From positions 1-32,936 of the forward strand of contig VMTA01000016.1 of the NCBI GenBank assembly GCA_013791855.1: a stretch of 32,936 nucleotides of DNA. Direction: 5' to 3'. The translations under genes were made by a program, and so were the position numbers. This DNA is from Sideroxydans sp. Its GTDB lineage: Bacteria > Pseudomonadota > Gammaproteobacteria > Burkholderiales > Gallionellaceae. Of this stretch, positions 7,718-17,804 are shown piece after piece (position 1 is the stretch's first letter; each line of letters begins with the position of its first letter). The notes beneath the pieces are model-generated. The model was not told where the DNA came from and did no database searches. It worked only from the letters and a program-made list of their open reading frames with translations.

Positions 7718-8284
7718 TTAGTTCGCGCGGCGCTTGAACTCGTTGGTGCGGGTATCGATCTCGATCTTGTCGCCGATCTCGATGAATGCGGTCACCGGCA
7801 GTTCAAATCCGGAACCCACCAGTTTGGCCGGCTTCATCACCTTGCCGGAAGTGTCGCCACGTACGGCCGGTTCGGTGTACTCGACTTCGCGCACGATGGT
7901 GTTCGGCAGCTCGACGGAGATGGCTTTGCCTTCGTAGAAGGTCACTTCGCACTTGTCTTCCATGCCGTCCATCAGATAGTTCACTGCGTCACCGAGGTTC
8001 TCTGCTTCGACTTCATACTGGTTGTACTCTTCGTCCATGAACACATACATCGGGTCCGAGTAGTAGGAGTAGGTGCACTCTTTCCTGTCGAGGATGATCT
8101 GTTCGAACTTGTCATCGGCCGCGTACACGGTTTCTTTGCCGGAACCGCTCAGCAACCCCTTCATCTTCATCTTCACCACGGAACCGTTACGGCCGGAACG
8201 GCTGTATTCGGCCTTCAGGATAACCATCGGCTCGCCGCCAACACTGATCACGTTACCGGCGCGGAGTTCTTGTGCTGTTTTCAT
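7718..8284 (-). CDS. efp: Translation elongation factor P, arginine-32 type
   Basis: EF-P binds ribosomes stalled at polyproline stretches, between the P and E sites, and promotes peptide bond formation. The 188-residue protein has the three beta-barrel domains and the C-terminal motif [13 protein letters not shown]. The modified loop at the tip of domain I reads SGRNGS, with Arg at position 32. EF-Ps with Arg here are activated by rhamnosylation, whereas those with Lys34 use EpmA/EpmB. The neighbouring upstream gene encodes EarP, the rhamnosyltransferase, which agrees. The ATG at 8284 has AGGGCAG upstream and matches the EF-P N-terminus [12 protein letters not shown]. The gene ends at a bidirectional terminator. 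Confidence 0.97.
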   Translation of the reverse strand: MKTAQELRAGNVISVGGEPMVILKAEYSRSGRNGSVVKMKMKGLLSGSGKETVYAADDKFEQIILDRKECTYSYYSDPMYVFMDEEYNQYEVEAENLGDAVNYLMDGMEDKCEVTFYEGKAISVELPNTIVREVEYTEPAVRGDTSGKVMKPAKLVGSGFELPVTAFIEIGDKIEIDTRTNEFKRRAN

Positions 8285-8313
8285 GTTTACTGCCCTAAAA
8301 TTTTGAGGCGCGG

Positions 8314-8342
8314 ATTCTATGCAACTTGGCGGGAAAAATCCA
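8314..8342 (-). promoter_or_regulatory. possible internal efp promoter
   Basis: On the minus strand TAGAAT (8319-8314) overlaps the earP stop codon and is followed by a CCGCGCC discriminator. A weak -35 (TGGATT, 8342-8337) lies 17 bases upstream. This would let efp be transcribed apart from earP. The same -10 plus CCGCGCC arrangement occurs before the tRNA-Thr gene and ribF. Confidence 0.4.
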
Positions 8343-9468
8343 GCAGATTCAATGCAAGATCATTCCCTGACAGTCGTTTCCCCCATGCCAGGCCATGCTC
8401 CGCCAGCAGTTTGTGCCGTTCATTGAACCGCGCCCAGGCAGCCGCGACATCCGTCCCGCCGTTCCATGCCAGCCATAGATCCCGCACCGCCAGCGCGGCA
8501 TCTTCCGGCAGCCCCTCGACATAGCGCGCCCGCAAAGCCTCCAGTTTTTCCAGATGAACCCCGTCCTGCTGCGCATATATCTGCCAAATGAAGGGCTTGG
8601 CCGCCCATTGCGCCCGCACGCAGGAATCCTCGCCGCGCACGAAATTGACATCGCAAGCCCACAGCAGGCGGTCGTATTCCGGCTGCTCGACGAACGGCAG
8701 CACATGCACGGTCAGGCTATCGCACTGCCAGACATCGCCTGCCCGCCCGCCCGCATGGCCGAAGAAAGCCGCCACCTGCGGCAGAGCGCACCCTTCCGGC
8801 AACAGGCAGCGCAGCGGGGATACCCCATCCGCCCAAGCCTGCAGCAACGGCGCAATAGACGCATTCTCGTAGCTGAACAGCGATACGCGCAGCTCCCCCA
8901 CCTGCCGTTGCGGCGGCACGTTCAGCCCTTGCCAGTAGCGCGCCTGCATCGCCGCATCCGCGCGGAAGGCATCACGCTGTGCCAGCAAGCCGCACTCGAT
9001 CAGCAAGCCGCCCGTCCTGTCGGTGAAACCCGGGAAAAAGAAATACTTCGTGAGCGGCAGTTGCGGATGCGGCGAAGGCAGCTTGTGGTGCGTCTCCACC
9101 CAGTCTTCCGCACTGAGATATTCCAGATTGAGCCAGACAGGCTTACGCTCACGCGCCGCCATCTCCCGGATGTAGCTCTCAGGCAATCTGCAGGCAAACG
9201 CGCCGATCACCAGCTCCGCCGGGGCGACCTCCGGCATGTCTGCCTTCCATAGTCGTATCTCGACACCGCGACACGTCTGCTGCGACAGGGCGACATCCAG
9301 TTCCGGCAACATCCGCCCGAAACTATGCAGGTCATCCACCCACAAGCGCACCGCCAGTCCATGCTCGTTCGCCAGCTGCCGCGCCAGCCGCCAGCACACA
9401 CCGACGTCGCCGTAGTTATCCACCACGGTGCAGAAGATGTCGCAGCTGCGCGGAAAATCCTTCTCCAT
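8317..9468 (-). CDS. earP: EF-P arginine-32 rhamnosyltransferase EarP
   Basis: EarP transfers rhamnose from dTDP-beta-L-rhamnose to Arg32 of EF-P, an inverting GT-B glycosyltransferase reaction (family formerly DUF2331). The 383-residue protein opens with the signature [13 protein letters not shown] (17-29), whose Asp17 and Asp21 correspond to the conserved catalytic-region aspartates. The C-terminal nucleotide-sugar site contains [19 protein letters not shown]. The ATG at 9468 lies two bases after the rlmJ stop and gives the usual family N-terminus; further in-frame sequence upstream lies inside rlmJ. The gene precedes efp by 32 bases, so enzyme and substrate are made together. Confidence 0.96.
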   Translation of the reverse strand: MEKDFPRSCDIFCTVVDNYGDVGVCWRLARQLANEHGLAVRLWVDDLHSFGRMLPELDVALSQQTCRGVEIRLWKADMPEVAPAELVIGAFACRLPESYIREMAARERKPVWLNLEYLSAEDWVETHHKLPSPHPQLPLTKYFFFPGFTDRTGGLLIECGLLAQRDAFRADAAMQARYWQGLNVPPQRQVGELRVSLFSYENASIAPLLQAWADGVSPLRCLLPEGCALPQVAAFFGHAGGRAGDVWQCDSLTVHVLPFVEQPEYDRLLWACDVNFVRGEDSCVRAQWAAKPFIWQIYAQQDGVHLEKLEALRARYVEGLPEDAALAVRDLWLAWNGGTDVAAAWARFNERHKLLAEHGLAWGKRLSGNDLALNLLDFSRQVA

Positions 9469-9470
9469 AT

Positions 9471-10316
9471 CTATGCCGCCTGCTGCTCCAGCACGAAGCG
9501 CGCGCCCGCATCCTGCCCCAGCAACGCCACCAGCTTGGGCATCACTTCCTGCAAGGTGGCATGCAATGTCCACGGCGGATTGAGTACGAACATGCCGCTG
9601 CCGTGCATGCCGAAACCGTCTTCGGACGGTGTCTGCACATACAACGCGACATGCAGCCAGCTCTTCACCGGCAGGCGTTTCAGCTTGTCGGGCAGGCGCT
9701 CTGCTTCTTCCCGCTGCAGACAGGGATACCACACGGCATAGGTGCCGTTGGCGAAACGCTTCAAGCCTTCCTGCAAGGCCTCGACCACGCGTTTGTAATC
9801 CTGTTTCTCTTCGTAGGGCGGGTCGATCAGCACCAGCGCGCGGCGCGGCGGCGGCGGCAGCAGCGCCTTGAGTGCCGCGAATCCATCCGACTTCTGCACC
9901 ATCACCTGTTTGTCGTGCGCGATGAAGTTCTCTGTCAGGATCTCGTAATCGGAGGGATGCAATTCAAACAGGCGCAACCGGTCCTGATCGCGCAGCAGCA
10001 TCTGCGATACCAGCGGTGAACCGGGATAGAGCTTCAGCCGGCCCTCGGGATTGAGTCGTTTCACCAGCGCGACGTACTCTTCCAGCGCAGGCGGCAAACC
10101 CTTGGCATCCCACAGCCGCGCGATGCCGCTTTCGTATTCCGCGTTCTTCGCGGCGTAGCCGCTGAGTAACTCGTAACACCCCGCTCCCGCATGCGTGTCG
10201 ATGACCCAATAGGGTTTGTCCTTTTGCGCCAGATACTGCAGCAACTGCATCTGCACAAAATGTTTCAGCACGTCGGCATGGTTGCCGGCGTGAAAGGCGT
10301 GGCGATAACTCAGCAT
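9471..10316 (-). CDS. rlmJ: 23S rRNA (adenine(2030)-N6)-methyltransferase RlmJ
   Basis: RlmJ makes the single N6-methyladenine at A2030 of 23S rRNA using SAM. The 281-residue protein starts with the family signature MLSYRHAFHAGNHADVLKH. It has the SAM-binding segment DTHAGAG (40-46) and the catalytic N6-adenine methyltransferase motif DPPY (165-168, LVLIDPPYEEKQ). AGGAGC six bases upstream supports the ATG at 10316. It sits 13 bases after the acyltransferase stop and two bases before earP, so it is part of a minus-strand operon that also supplies EarP and EF-P. Confidence 0.96.
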   Translation of the reverse strand: MLSYRHAFHAGNHADVLKHFVQMQLLQYLAQKDKPYWVIDTHAGAGCYELLSGYAAKNAEYESGIARLWDAKGLPPALEEYVALVKRLNPEGRLKLYPGSPLVSQMLLRDQDRLRLFELHPSDYEILTENFIAHDKQVMVQKSDGFAALKALLPPPPRRALVLIDPPYEEKQDYKRVVEALQEGLKRFANGTYAVWYPCLQREEAERLPDKLKRLPVKSWLHVALYVQTPSEDGFGMHGSGMFVLNPPWTLHATLQEVMPKLVALLGQDAGARFVLEQQAA

Positions 10317-10329
10317 GAAAGCTCCTGCA

Positions 10330-12297
10330 TTAGAACAGCCTGTCTACCAACGGTAGCAAATGGAATGCGCCAGCGGCGCTGATGTGGTTATTGTCGCTGT
10401 AAAGATAATCTTCACCGAACTTGGTCGCGCACGCGCCGGACTTGCAGAGTATCTCACCCGGGGCAGCAATACTCAGGTTCGGATTCTCTGCGGCCACCCT
10501 GCCGACCATCTCTGTCATGAACCGTCCCTGAGTGCGGTATTCATCCAGTGCGACCTCGTACCCGTCCGGCATCTGCTGGATGACCAGCGGCAAAGCGGGA
10601 ACATCAAGCATGACCGTGACCGCGATACCACGACCATTGAAGAAGGCTACCGTCCTTTTGAAGGCTGCCTCCATCACACGCTGGCTTTGTCCTGCCTCCA
10701 GTGATTCGGTCTTGCTGTCCGAGAGCAGCATGGAAGGCCTTTGCAGGACGCCCCTGACCCGGTTGCCTTCCGCATACATGTTCCAGTGGGAGACGAGATA
10801 GACCTTCCGGATTTTCCCGAAGTGATCGAGCAATCCGGCGAGCTTTCGCTCCAGGTCGGCTTCGCACATATCCCGTGTCACATCGAGCGAATGGACCCCG
10901 AGTATCGGCGGGCAACCCGGCAGACTCGAATAGATACCGGCCTGAAGATGCTTGCGCGCCACGATATCGAATGCCGGCGCCCATGCGAAAGCATGTGAAT
11001 CACCGATGAGCAGGAACTCAGCCTCTGCGCCCGCCTCCCCGATCACCGCGCAACTGCTCAGCGCGCCGGATGCGCCGACCGGCGATCCGCAGGCGCGCCA
11101 AGGCGTCTTTTCTACGCCCGCCGCTTTGTACAGGTCGAAATCCTGCAAATTCTGCCGCACCTTCACCCATGTGGGGAAGCGCTCTTCCATCCCGCCTTTG
11201 CCATAGATGTATCCGCCTGCGGCGATGACGAAGACCGCGAACGCCAGTGTCGCCAAACCTGCCTGCCTTGCGGAATAGCGATCTTTGTTCCGATGCAGCG
11301 GTGCTTCGATGAACCGCCATGCCGGATACGCCACGGCGAACGTCCCCGCGATCAACAGCGGCAGTTGCAACAGTTGCGAGATCTCCCATTGCAGGTTGCG
11401 CAGCAACACCAGCAGCGGCCAATGCCAGAGATACAGTGAGTACGAGAGCGCACCGGCGAACACCAGCTGCTTGCCGCTCAGCACCGCACCGACACGGGTG
11501 CCGTGACTGGACAGGATCAGTACGGCCGTGGCGAAACACGACGCCGCGACCCAGACTCCTGCATACGGGATACGCTCGTCAAGAAACAGGAAAGTCAGCA
11601 GGATGGACAGGATGGCCACGACAGAGAGCCATTCGTTCCGGGCAAAGCGTTGCCTGATGTCATCCGACACTTGGGCGGCCATCGCACCGATCATGAATTC
11701 CCATATGCGTCCCGGGAACGAAAAGAAACTGGAGACATGATCCTGCTGAATGACCCAGACCTTCCATGCCAGCGAGCAGACAAACAGCAAACCGAAAACC
11801 ATCCAGCGTCGGTATCTGAAGCGCCACAGCATGACCAACAACAGCGGGAAGAACAGGTAGAACTGCTCTTCGATCGAGAGGGACCAGGTGTGCAGCAGCG
11901 GCTTGACCTCGCGCGACAGGTCGAAATATCCCTGTTGCCGGGCGAATACCATATTGGTGAGATATACCGCCGTGAACTGCAGACTCTTGCCGAACTGACT
12001 GAAGTCAAAGGGCAGCAACAGGAAGTAACCGATCACGAGCGTCGCGACGATCATCGCAAACAGATTGGGCAACAGGCGTATCACGCGATTCTTGTAGAAC
12101 CCTGCCAGGGTGAATCTTCCGGCGCGGTGCTCCCTCACGATCAGCTGGGTGATGACATAGCCCGATATCACAAAGAACATATCGACACCGGCATATCCCC
12201 CCGGCAAGGGCACGCCACCAAAATGGAACAGCATGACGGCGAGGATGGAGATCCCGCGCAAACCCTGTATCTCGAAACTGTACTGCTGTTGCTTCAT
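10330..12297 (-). CDS. OafA-type membrane O-acyltransferase with C-terminal SGNH domain
   Basis: This 655-residue protein is an acyltransferase-3 family membrane enzyme fused to a periplasmic SGNH hydrolase-like domain, the architecture of O-acetyltransferases that modify lipopolysaccharide O-antigen or other surface glycans. The N-terminal half has about ten or eleven hydrophobic helices. It contains the motifs LRGISILAVMLFHF (His25 likely catalytic) and GGYAGVDMFFVISGYVIT (33-50). The C-terminal part has SGNH block I IGDSHAFAW (431-439) and the Asp/His block DNNH (635-638). GGAG seven bases upstream supports the ATG. The glycan it modifies is unknown and no polysaccharide genes adjoin it. 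It lies 40 bases after the exporter permease and may share its transcript. Confidence 0.9.
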   Translation of the reverse strand: MKQQQYSFEIQGLRGISILAVMLFHFGGVPLPGGYAGVDMFFVISGYVITQLIVREHRAGRFTLAGFYKNRVIRLLPNLFAMIVATLVIGYFLLLPFDFSQFGKSLQFTAVYLTNMVFARQQGYFDLSREVKPLLHTWSLSIEEQFYLFFPLLLVMLWRFRYRRWMVFGLLFVCSLAWKVWVIQQDHVSSFFSFPGRIWEFMIGAMAAQVSDDIRQRFARNEWLSVVAILSILLTFLFLDERIPYAGVWVAASCFATAVLILSSHGTRVGAVLSGKQLVFAGALSYSLYLWHWPLLVLLRNLQWEISQLLQLPLLIAGTFAVAYPAWRFIEAPLHRNKDRYSARQAGLATLAFAVFVIAAGGYIYGKGGMEERFPTWVKVRQNLQDFDLYKAAGVEKTPWRACGSPVGASGALSSCAVIGEAGAEAEFLLIGDSHAFAWAPAFDIVARKHLQAGIYSSLPGCPPILGVHSLDVTRDMCEADLERKLAGLLDHFGKIRKVYLVSHWNMYAEGNRVRGVLQRPSMLLSDSKTESLEAGQSQRVMEAAFKRTVAFFNGRGIAVTVMLDVPALPLVIQQMPDGYEVALDEYRTQGRFMTEMVGRVAAENPNLSIAAPGEILCKSGACATKFGEDYLYSDNNHISAAGAFHLLPLVDRLF

Positions 12298-12337
12298 TCA
12301 CTCACTCCAGTATTCAAACTATATTCTTAGCCGTCGT

Positions 12338-13543
12338 TCACTCGGCATGCAAAGCTTCGACCGGGTCGAGCTTTGCGGCGCGCATGGCCGGGATGACACC
12401 GGCAGCGAGGCCGATGGACACGGCGGTCAGCTCGGCCAATGCGGCGAACATCCACGGGGTATGCACCGGCAACGCGGGAACCAGCAGATGCAGGCCCTGT
12501 GCGATGCCTATGCCCAGCAGCAAACCCAGGCCACCGCCCAATGCGGAGAGCATCATGGCTTCGCCGAGGAACAGCACCAGCACCTGTTGTTCGCGCGCAC
12601 CCAGCGCGCGCAGCAGGCCGATCTCGGCGGTGCGCTCGGTGACGGCCATGGTCATGATGGTGAGGATGCCGACAGCGCCGACCAGCAGCGAGATAGCCCC
12701 CAAGGCGCCGACGGCGAAGGTGAGGATATCCAGCACCGAGCTCAACACTTCCAGCGCCTGCTCCTGCGAGATGATGGTGAAGTCCTCGCGGCCATGCACT
12801 TCGATCAACCGGTTCTTGATCAGGCGGATCAATACATCCGCCTCTACATCGGCGCGATAGCTGACGTTGACTTCCATCAGTCCGGGACGGTTGAGCAGTT
12901 CCATCGCCCGTGCCGCCGGGATGAACACCGCGTCGTCCATATCCATGCCGAGCACTTGGCCCTTGGATTCCATCACGCCGACCACGCGATAGCGCTGCCC
13001 GCCGACGCGCAGGTACTGTCCCAGCGGATTGGTGTCGCCGAACAGCTCCTGCTGGATCTTCGAACCGATCACCGCCTGTGCGCGCGCCTGTTCGTCATCC
13101 GCATCCGTCCAGAAGCTGCCGCTTTGCACTTTCATGGTGAAGGCTTTGCCGAAATCGCGCCCCTCGCCCAGCACCATGGTGCGGCGCGTCTTGCCCTCGA
13201 ATCTCACTTCCGCGTTGCCCATCAAACCCGGAATGACATATTCCACATAGGGCAGGCGGCGCAAGGCATCGGCATCTTCCAGGGTGAGCGGACGGGCCGA
13301 ACCGAAGATGCCAACATTTCCGCCCTGTGTCTGGGTCTTGCCCGGTTGCACGCTGATGATGTTGGTGCCGAACTGGGAGAACTCGCTGAGTACGAACTGG
13401 TGCAGCCCCTCGCCGATGGAGGTGAGCAGGATCACGGCGGCGATGCCGATGGCGATGCCCAGCCCGGTGAGGAAGCTACGCATCCGGTAGGTGAGGAAGC
13501 TGGAAGAGGTGAGCGTGATCAGGTCGCGGATATACATGATCAT
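12338..13543 (-). CDS. MacB-type ABC transporter permease, second subunit
   Basis: This 401-residue inner-membrane protein has the MacB/FtsX permease topology. One N-terminal helix (about 19-42, ending in SIGEG) is followed by a large periplasmic MacB_PCD domain and three C-terminal helices. The C-terminus carries the family segments TERTAEIGLLRALGA and VEALHAE. It is a paralogue of the permease just upstream, so the transporter probably uses a heterodimeric membrane part rather than the homodimer of canonical MacB. The ATG at 13543 overlaps the upstream stop as ATGA, which decides the start. Confidence 0.9.
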   Translation of the reverse strand: MIMYIRDLITLTSSSFLTYRMRSFLTGLGIAIGIAAVILLTSIGEGLHQFVLSEFSQFGTNIISVQPGKTQTQGGNVGIFGSARPLTLEDADALRRLPYVEYVIPGLMGNAEVRFEGKTRRTMVLGEGRDFGKAFTMKVQSGSFWTDADDEQARAQAVIGSKIQQELFGDTNPLGQYLRVGGQRYRVVGVMESKGQVLGMDMDDAVFIPAARAMELLNRPGLMEVNVSYRADVEADVLIRLIKNRLIEVHGREDFTIISQEQALEVLSSVLDILTFAVGALGAISLLVGAVGILTIMTMAVTERTAEIGLLRALGAREQQVLVLFLGEAMMLSALGGGLGLLLGIGIAQGLHLLVPALPVHTPWMFAALAELTAVSIGLAAGVIPAMRAAKLDPVEALHAE

Positions 13544-14744
13544 TTCCCCGCCAGCGCGGCGACCGGATCCAGCTTCGCCGCGCGTCGCGCCGGCCACACG
13601 CTGAACAGGATGCCGGTGCCCAGTGCGGTGGCGGTAGCCGCGACCACCGCCCACCAGGGCGGCGACACGGGCAGACTGGGATAGACCTGTCCTATGATGA
13701 AGCTCCCCGCATAACCCAATGCCAAACCCGCGACACTACCTATAGCGGATAACAGCGCGGCTTCGGCAAAGAACAGCTGCCGTATCTGTTTGCCCGGTGC
13801 GCCCAATGCCTTTAGCAGACCGATCTCCTTGACGCGTTGTGCCACGGCGATGAGCATCACATTCATGATCAGCACACCCGCCACCGCCAGGCTGATGGCG
13901 GCGATGCCGCCGACTGCCATGGTCAGCGCCCCGAGGATACGGTCGAAGGTCTGCAACACAGCGTCCTGGGTGATGACGGTCACATCGCGCTCGCCGCCGT
14001 GCCGTTCAACCAGGATGGATTCCGCATCACGCGTGACTTGCTCGATGCTGTCGCGGTTCCTGGCTTCGATCAGGATGCGGAACAGGCCGGAATTGTTGAA
14101 CAATTGGTGCGAAGCCGCGACCGGGATGATGACCAGTTCGTCGGTGCGCATGCCCATGGATTCGCCCTGCGAAGACATCACACCGATGACGCGGAAGCGG
14201 CGATCCCCCAGACGCACCCACTGGCCCACGGCCTGCTCGTTTCCGAACAGTTCGCGCTTCATCTGGTTGCCCAGTACGCACACCGACGCCGTATCGTGGA
14301 TATCCCCTTCCGGCAGAAAGCGCCCGACCGCCATCTCCATATGGCGCACCGCCAGCAATTCGGAAGTCGAACCCAACACCACCACTTCCCGGTTCAATGC
14401 GCCGCGCGACAACGATGCGGAACCGACCGTGAGCGGCGCGAAACGCTTGATGGCACGGCTGCGCAGCAGGGCCTGTGCGTCATCCAGTGTGATCTCGCGC
14501 GGCGTCTGGCCGGACATCAGACCGGGGCCGACCCCGGACGTCTCGGTGCGCCCCGGCAACACGATGACCAGATTGGTACCCAGCGAAGCGAACTGATCGA
14601 CCACGTAGCGGCGCGCCCCCTCTCCCAAAGCGGTGAGCACCACCACGGCGGCAACGCCGATGGCCATCGCCAGCATCATCAACAACGTACGGGTGGGGCT
14701 GCCGCGCAGGCTGCCGGAAGCGAACTGCAATGTGTCGGACAGCC

Positions 14745-14748
<4 letters not shown>
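13540..14748 (-). CDS. MacB-type ABC transporter permease, first subunit
   Basis: This 402-residue permease with a MacB periplasmic core has one N-terminal helix (about 18-42), a periplasmic domain of about 200 residues and three C-terminal helices. It carries the segments VKEIGLLKALGA and AKLDPVAALAGK that couple FtsX-like permeases to their ATPase. Translation starts at GTG 14748, which overlaps the ATPase stop (GTGA) and begins the conserved RLSDTLQFA segment. It is one of a pair with the following permease and is translated directly after the ATPase. The substrate is unknown. Confidence 0.9.
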
Positions 14749-15421
<673 letters not shown>

Positions 15422-15425
<4 letters not shown>

Positions 15426-16606
15426 TTTGCTGCGGGTTGAGCGGTTTCCGGCTGGACGCTCGCGCCGGCTTCCACGCCGTCACGATCCAGCGATGACACC
15501 ACCCGGTCACCCTCGGCCAAACCGGCCAGCACTTCGACCTTTTCCCAATTGCTCAGGCCGGTGGTGATGACGCGCTCTTCCAGCACGCCTTTGTCACCGT
15601 AGCGCAGCACGCGATCACCTTCCAGCAAAGTCGACGTCGGGATGCGCAACACATTCTGCCGTGTCTCATAGATGATCTCGACATCGGCGCTATAGCCGAC
15701 CAGCAGGCTGTCGCTTGCCGCTGGCTTGTCGAACTCGACCTCGACTTCGACCGTGCGCGCCTGTTTTTCCAGATCGAGCACGTAGGGCGCGATGCGGCGC
15801 ACCTTGCCGTTGAAACTGCGCCCCTTGATCGCATCCAGCGTGATGCGGCTGACCTGCCCGACCTTCAACTTGGAAGCATCCACCTCGTCGATCGGCGCGC
15901 TGACATACATACAGCTGTCGTCGATCAGATCGATGGCGGGGATGGTCAGGATGCCCGGCGGCGATGGGGTGGCGTATTCGCCCAATTCTCCGCTGATGTC
16001 CGCCACGATGCCGTCGAAGGGCGCGCGCAATACCATGCGTTCCAACGTGGCCTTTGCGACGCGGACGCGCGAGCGGCTCTGCTCCACATCACCATTGGCA
16101 GAAGTACACGCAGATCGTTTCGCGGAGGCTTCTGTCATCGCGCGGTCCAGTTGCTGCACCGAGATGAATCCCTTGGCACGCAGTTCCTGCGAACGCACCG
16201 CATCACGCTGGGCCGCATCAGCCAGCGTGCAGACTTCCTGCACACGCGACAACGCGACCTTGAGTTGCTCCTGCGCCAGACTCTCCTGTGCGTGCAGATC
16301 GTTGTCCCACAACTCCAACAATATCTGCCCCTGTTTCACACGCTGGCCTTTCTTCACCAGCAACTTGGCGATCTGCCCGCCCGCCGAGGGCGACATCTTG
16401 GCGCGCCGGCAGGCGTTCACCGTTCCCGCGCGCGTGTTGCTGACCGAGGCTTCCACGATGCCGCGCTCTACCGTCTGTAAAACCACGGGTATCGGTTTGG
16501 TATGCGGAAACAGCAGTGCCACAGCCGCAACGGCAGCCACTGCCATGACGGCAATGATGGTTTTCTTGCGGCGGGAAGATTGCGAACCGGAAGTCGGTAA
16601 GGTCAT
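15422..16606 (-). CDS. MacA/HlyD-type periplasmic adaptor of the ABC exporter
   Basis: This 394-residue membrane-fusion protein has an N-terminal anchor helix (about 16-33), a split lipoyl domain, an alpha-helical hairpin (about 105-188), a beta-barrel and a membrane-proximal domain. It would link the inner-membrane transporter to an outer-membrane channel; no TolC gene is in the window. It has four cysteines: Cys66, Cys126, Cys167 and Cys232. Cys126 and Cys167 sit on opposite arms of the hairpin, nearly equidistant from its turn (near 146), and could form a disulfide. AGGAG six bases upstream fixes the ATG. The gene begins 39 bases after tRNA-Thr with no terminator seen between them. Confidence 0.92.
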
Positions 16607-16645
16607 TGATACTCCTGACTGTTCGCTGCGGAATAGCGAGAGAAA

Positions 16646-16721
16646 TGGTGCCGATGAGGGGAATCGAACCTCTGACCTACGCGTTACGAGTGCGTTGCTC
16701 TACCAACTGAGCTACATCGGC
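16646..16721 (-). tRNA. tRNA-Thr (anticodon CGU)
   Basis: This 76-base tRNA has an encoded CCA. The acceptor GCCGATG/CATCGGC and D stem GCTC/GAGC are perfect. The anticodon loop CTCGTAA gives CGU, reading ACG threonine codons. Two A-C mismatches are visible: A31-C39 closing the anticodon stem (ACGCA/CGCGT) and A51-C63 in the T stem (AGAGG/CCCCT). The T loop TTCGATT is normal. The mismatches do not disrupt the cloverleaf but are unusual together. It has its own promoter and probably leads into the exporter operon. Confidence 0.95.
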
Positions 16722-16733
16722 ATTTCGGCGCGG

Positions 16734-16763
16734 ATTATATGCGGATAGCGCGACTACGGGCAA
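16734..16763 (-). promoter_or_regulatory. tRNA-Thr promoter with G+C-rich discriminator
   Basis: On the minus strand TTGCCC (16763-16758), an 18-base spacer and a perfect TATAAT (16739-16734) precede the tRNA by 12 bases. The discriminator CCGCGCC is the type associated with stable-RNA promoters under stringent control. It overlaps no gene; the thiO stop at 16767 is just upstream. Confidence 0.75.
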
Positions 16764-16766
16764 CGA

Positions 16767-17792
16767 CTAACGCCAGCGATACGCCGAAACATCGAGTGTT
16801 TGCGGCCTATCCAGCACCTTGTTGAGCAGCACTTCCGCACTGGCGGGTGCCATGGTGACGCCGTAGCGGAAATGACCGCCGTTGATATACAGGTTCTCCA
16901 ATGCGGGATGACGGTCTATGGTGGGGATGTTGCCAGTCGAGCCGGGACGCAAGCCCGCCCAATGACGCACGACAGGCATGCCCTGCAAGGCGGGCAGCAA
17001 CACGATAGCGCGCTGCAACATTGATTCGCGCGCTTCCTCCGTCGTGGATTTGTCGAAGCCGACATCCTCCAGCGTGCTGCCGATCAGCAGATGGCCATCC
17101 TTGCGTGGAATGAAATACAGATCGCGCTGCAACAGGATATGCGGCAACGGCGGTGTATCGAACTTGAACAACAGCATCTGCCCGCGGATGGGTTTGATGT
17201 CCAGTTGCTGCGCGTGCTCGCCCAGCAGAGCCTTGCTCCATGCCCCCGCCGTCAACACGTAGTCGTCAGCTTCGAGATCGCCCTGACTGGTACGTACATG
17301 CCGCACCCTGCCCGCTTGTGATTCGACGGCCAACACCTCGCACTGCTCCACGATACGCCCACCGAGCTGCAACACCCGCTCCCGCATGGCGCGCAACAAG
17401 CGCGGATTGCGGACTTGGGCGATCTCCGGCAAAAAGATCGAATCGTCGGCCAACTCGTAGCGCATGCCGTGCGCATCGCACCAGTCGATCGCCACTTGCG
17501 GCTCGAACGGCGGCAATACGCGCATACCGCAACGCTGATATTCGGTATCCACCCCGGTATTGGCTGTCAGCTCAGCAGTGAAACGCTCGAACCGCGCCAT
17601 GCCCAGCAACGCCAAACGCGTGACTTCTTCCGGGTAGTCCCACGGGCACAACGGCGACATGATGCCGCCCCCCGCCCAGGATGCCTCCTGCCCCAGGTGA
17701 CCGCGCTCCAGCACGGTCACGGCAAGACCACTCTCCAGAAAATGAATCGCGGACGCCAATCCGACAGCGCCCGCTCCAATGATGATATTCAA
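16767..17792 (-). CDS. thiO: Glycine oxidase ThiO (FAD-dependent)
   Basis: ThiO oxidises glycine to the imine used in building the thiazole of thiamine, with FAD as cofactor. The 341-residue protein belongs to the D-amino-acid-oxidase fold. It has the dinucleotide motif GAGAVG (6-11), the SWAGGGIMSP segment, the PIRGQM region and a C-terminal HWAGLRPGS...HFRYGVTMAPAS flavin-binding block. The start is a TTG at 17792, because the FAD-binding strand begins at once (NIIIGAGAVG) and no ATG or GTG is available in frame. It follows pilE by 12 bases and so ends the pilin transcript. A D-amino-acid-oxidase-type gene also borders the fim/pil cluster in Pseudomonas aeruginosa. No other thiamine gene is in the window. 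Confidence 0.9.
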   Translation of the reverse strand: MNIIIGAGAVGLASAIHFLESGLAVTVLERGHLGQEASWAGGGIMSPLCPWDYPEEVTRLALLGMARFERFTAELTANTGVDTEYQRCGMRVLPPFEPQVAIDWCDAHGMRYELADDSIFLPEIAQVRNPRLLRAMRERVLQLGGRIVEQCEVLAVESQAGRVRHVRTSQGDLEADDYVLTAGAWSKALLGEHAQQLDIKPIRGQMLLFKFDTPPLPHILLQRDLYFIPRKDGHLLIGSTLEDVGFDKSTTEEARESMLQRAIVLLPALQGMPVVRHWAGLRPGSTGNIPTIDRHPALENLYINGGHFRYGVTMAPASAEVLLNKVLDRPQTLDVSAYRWR

Positions 17793-17804
17793 AAGCTTAA
17801 CTAC

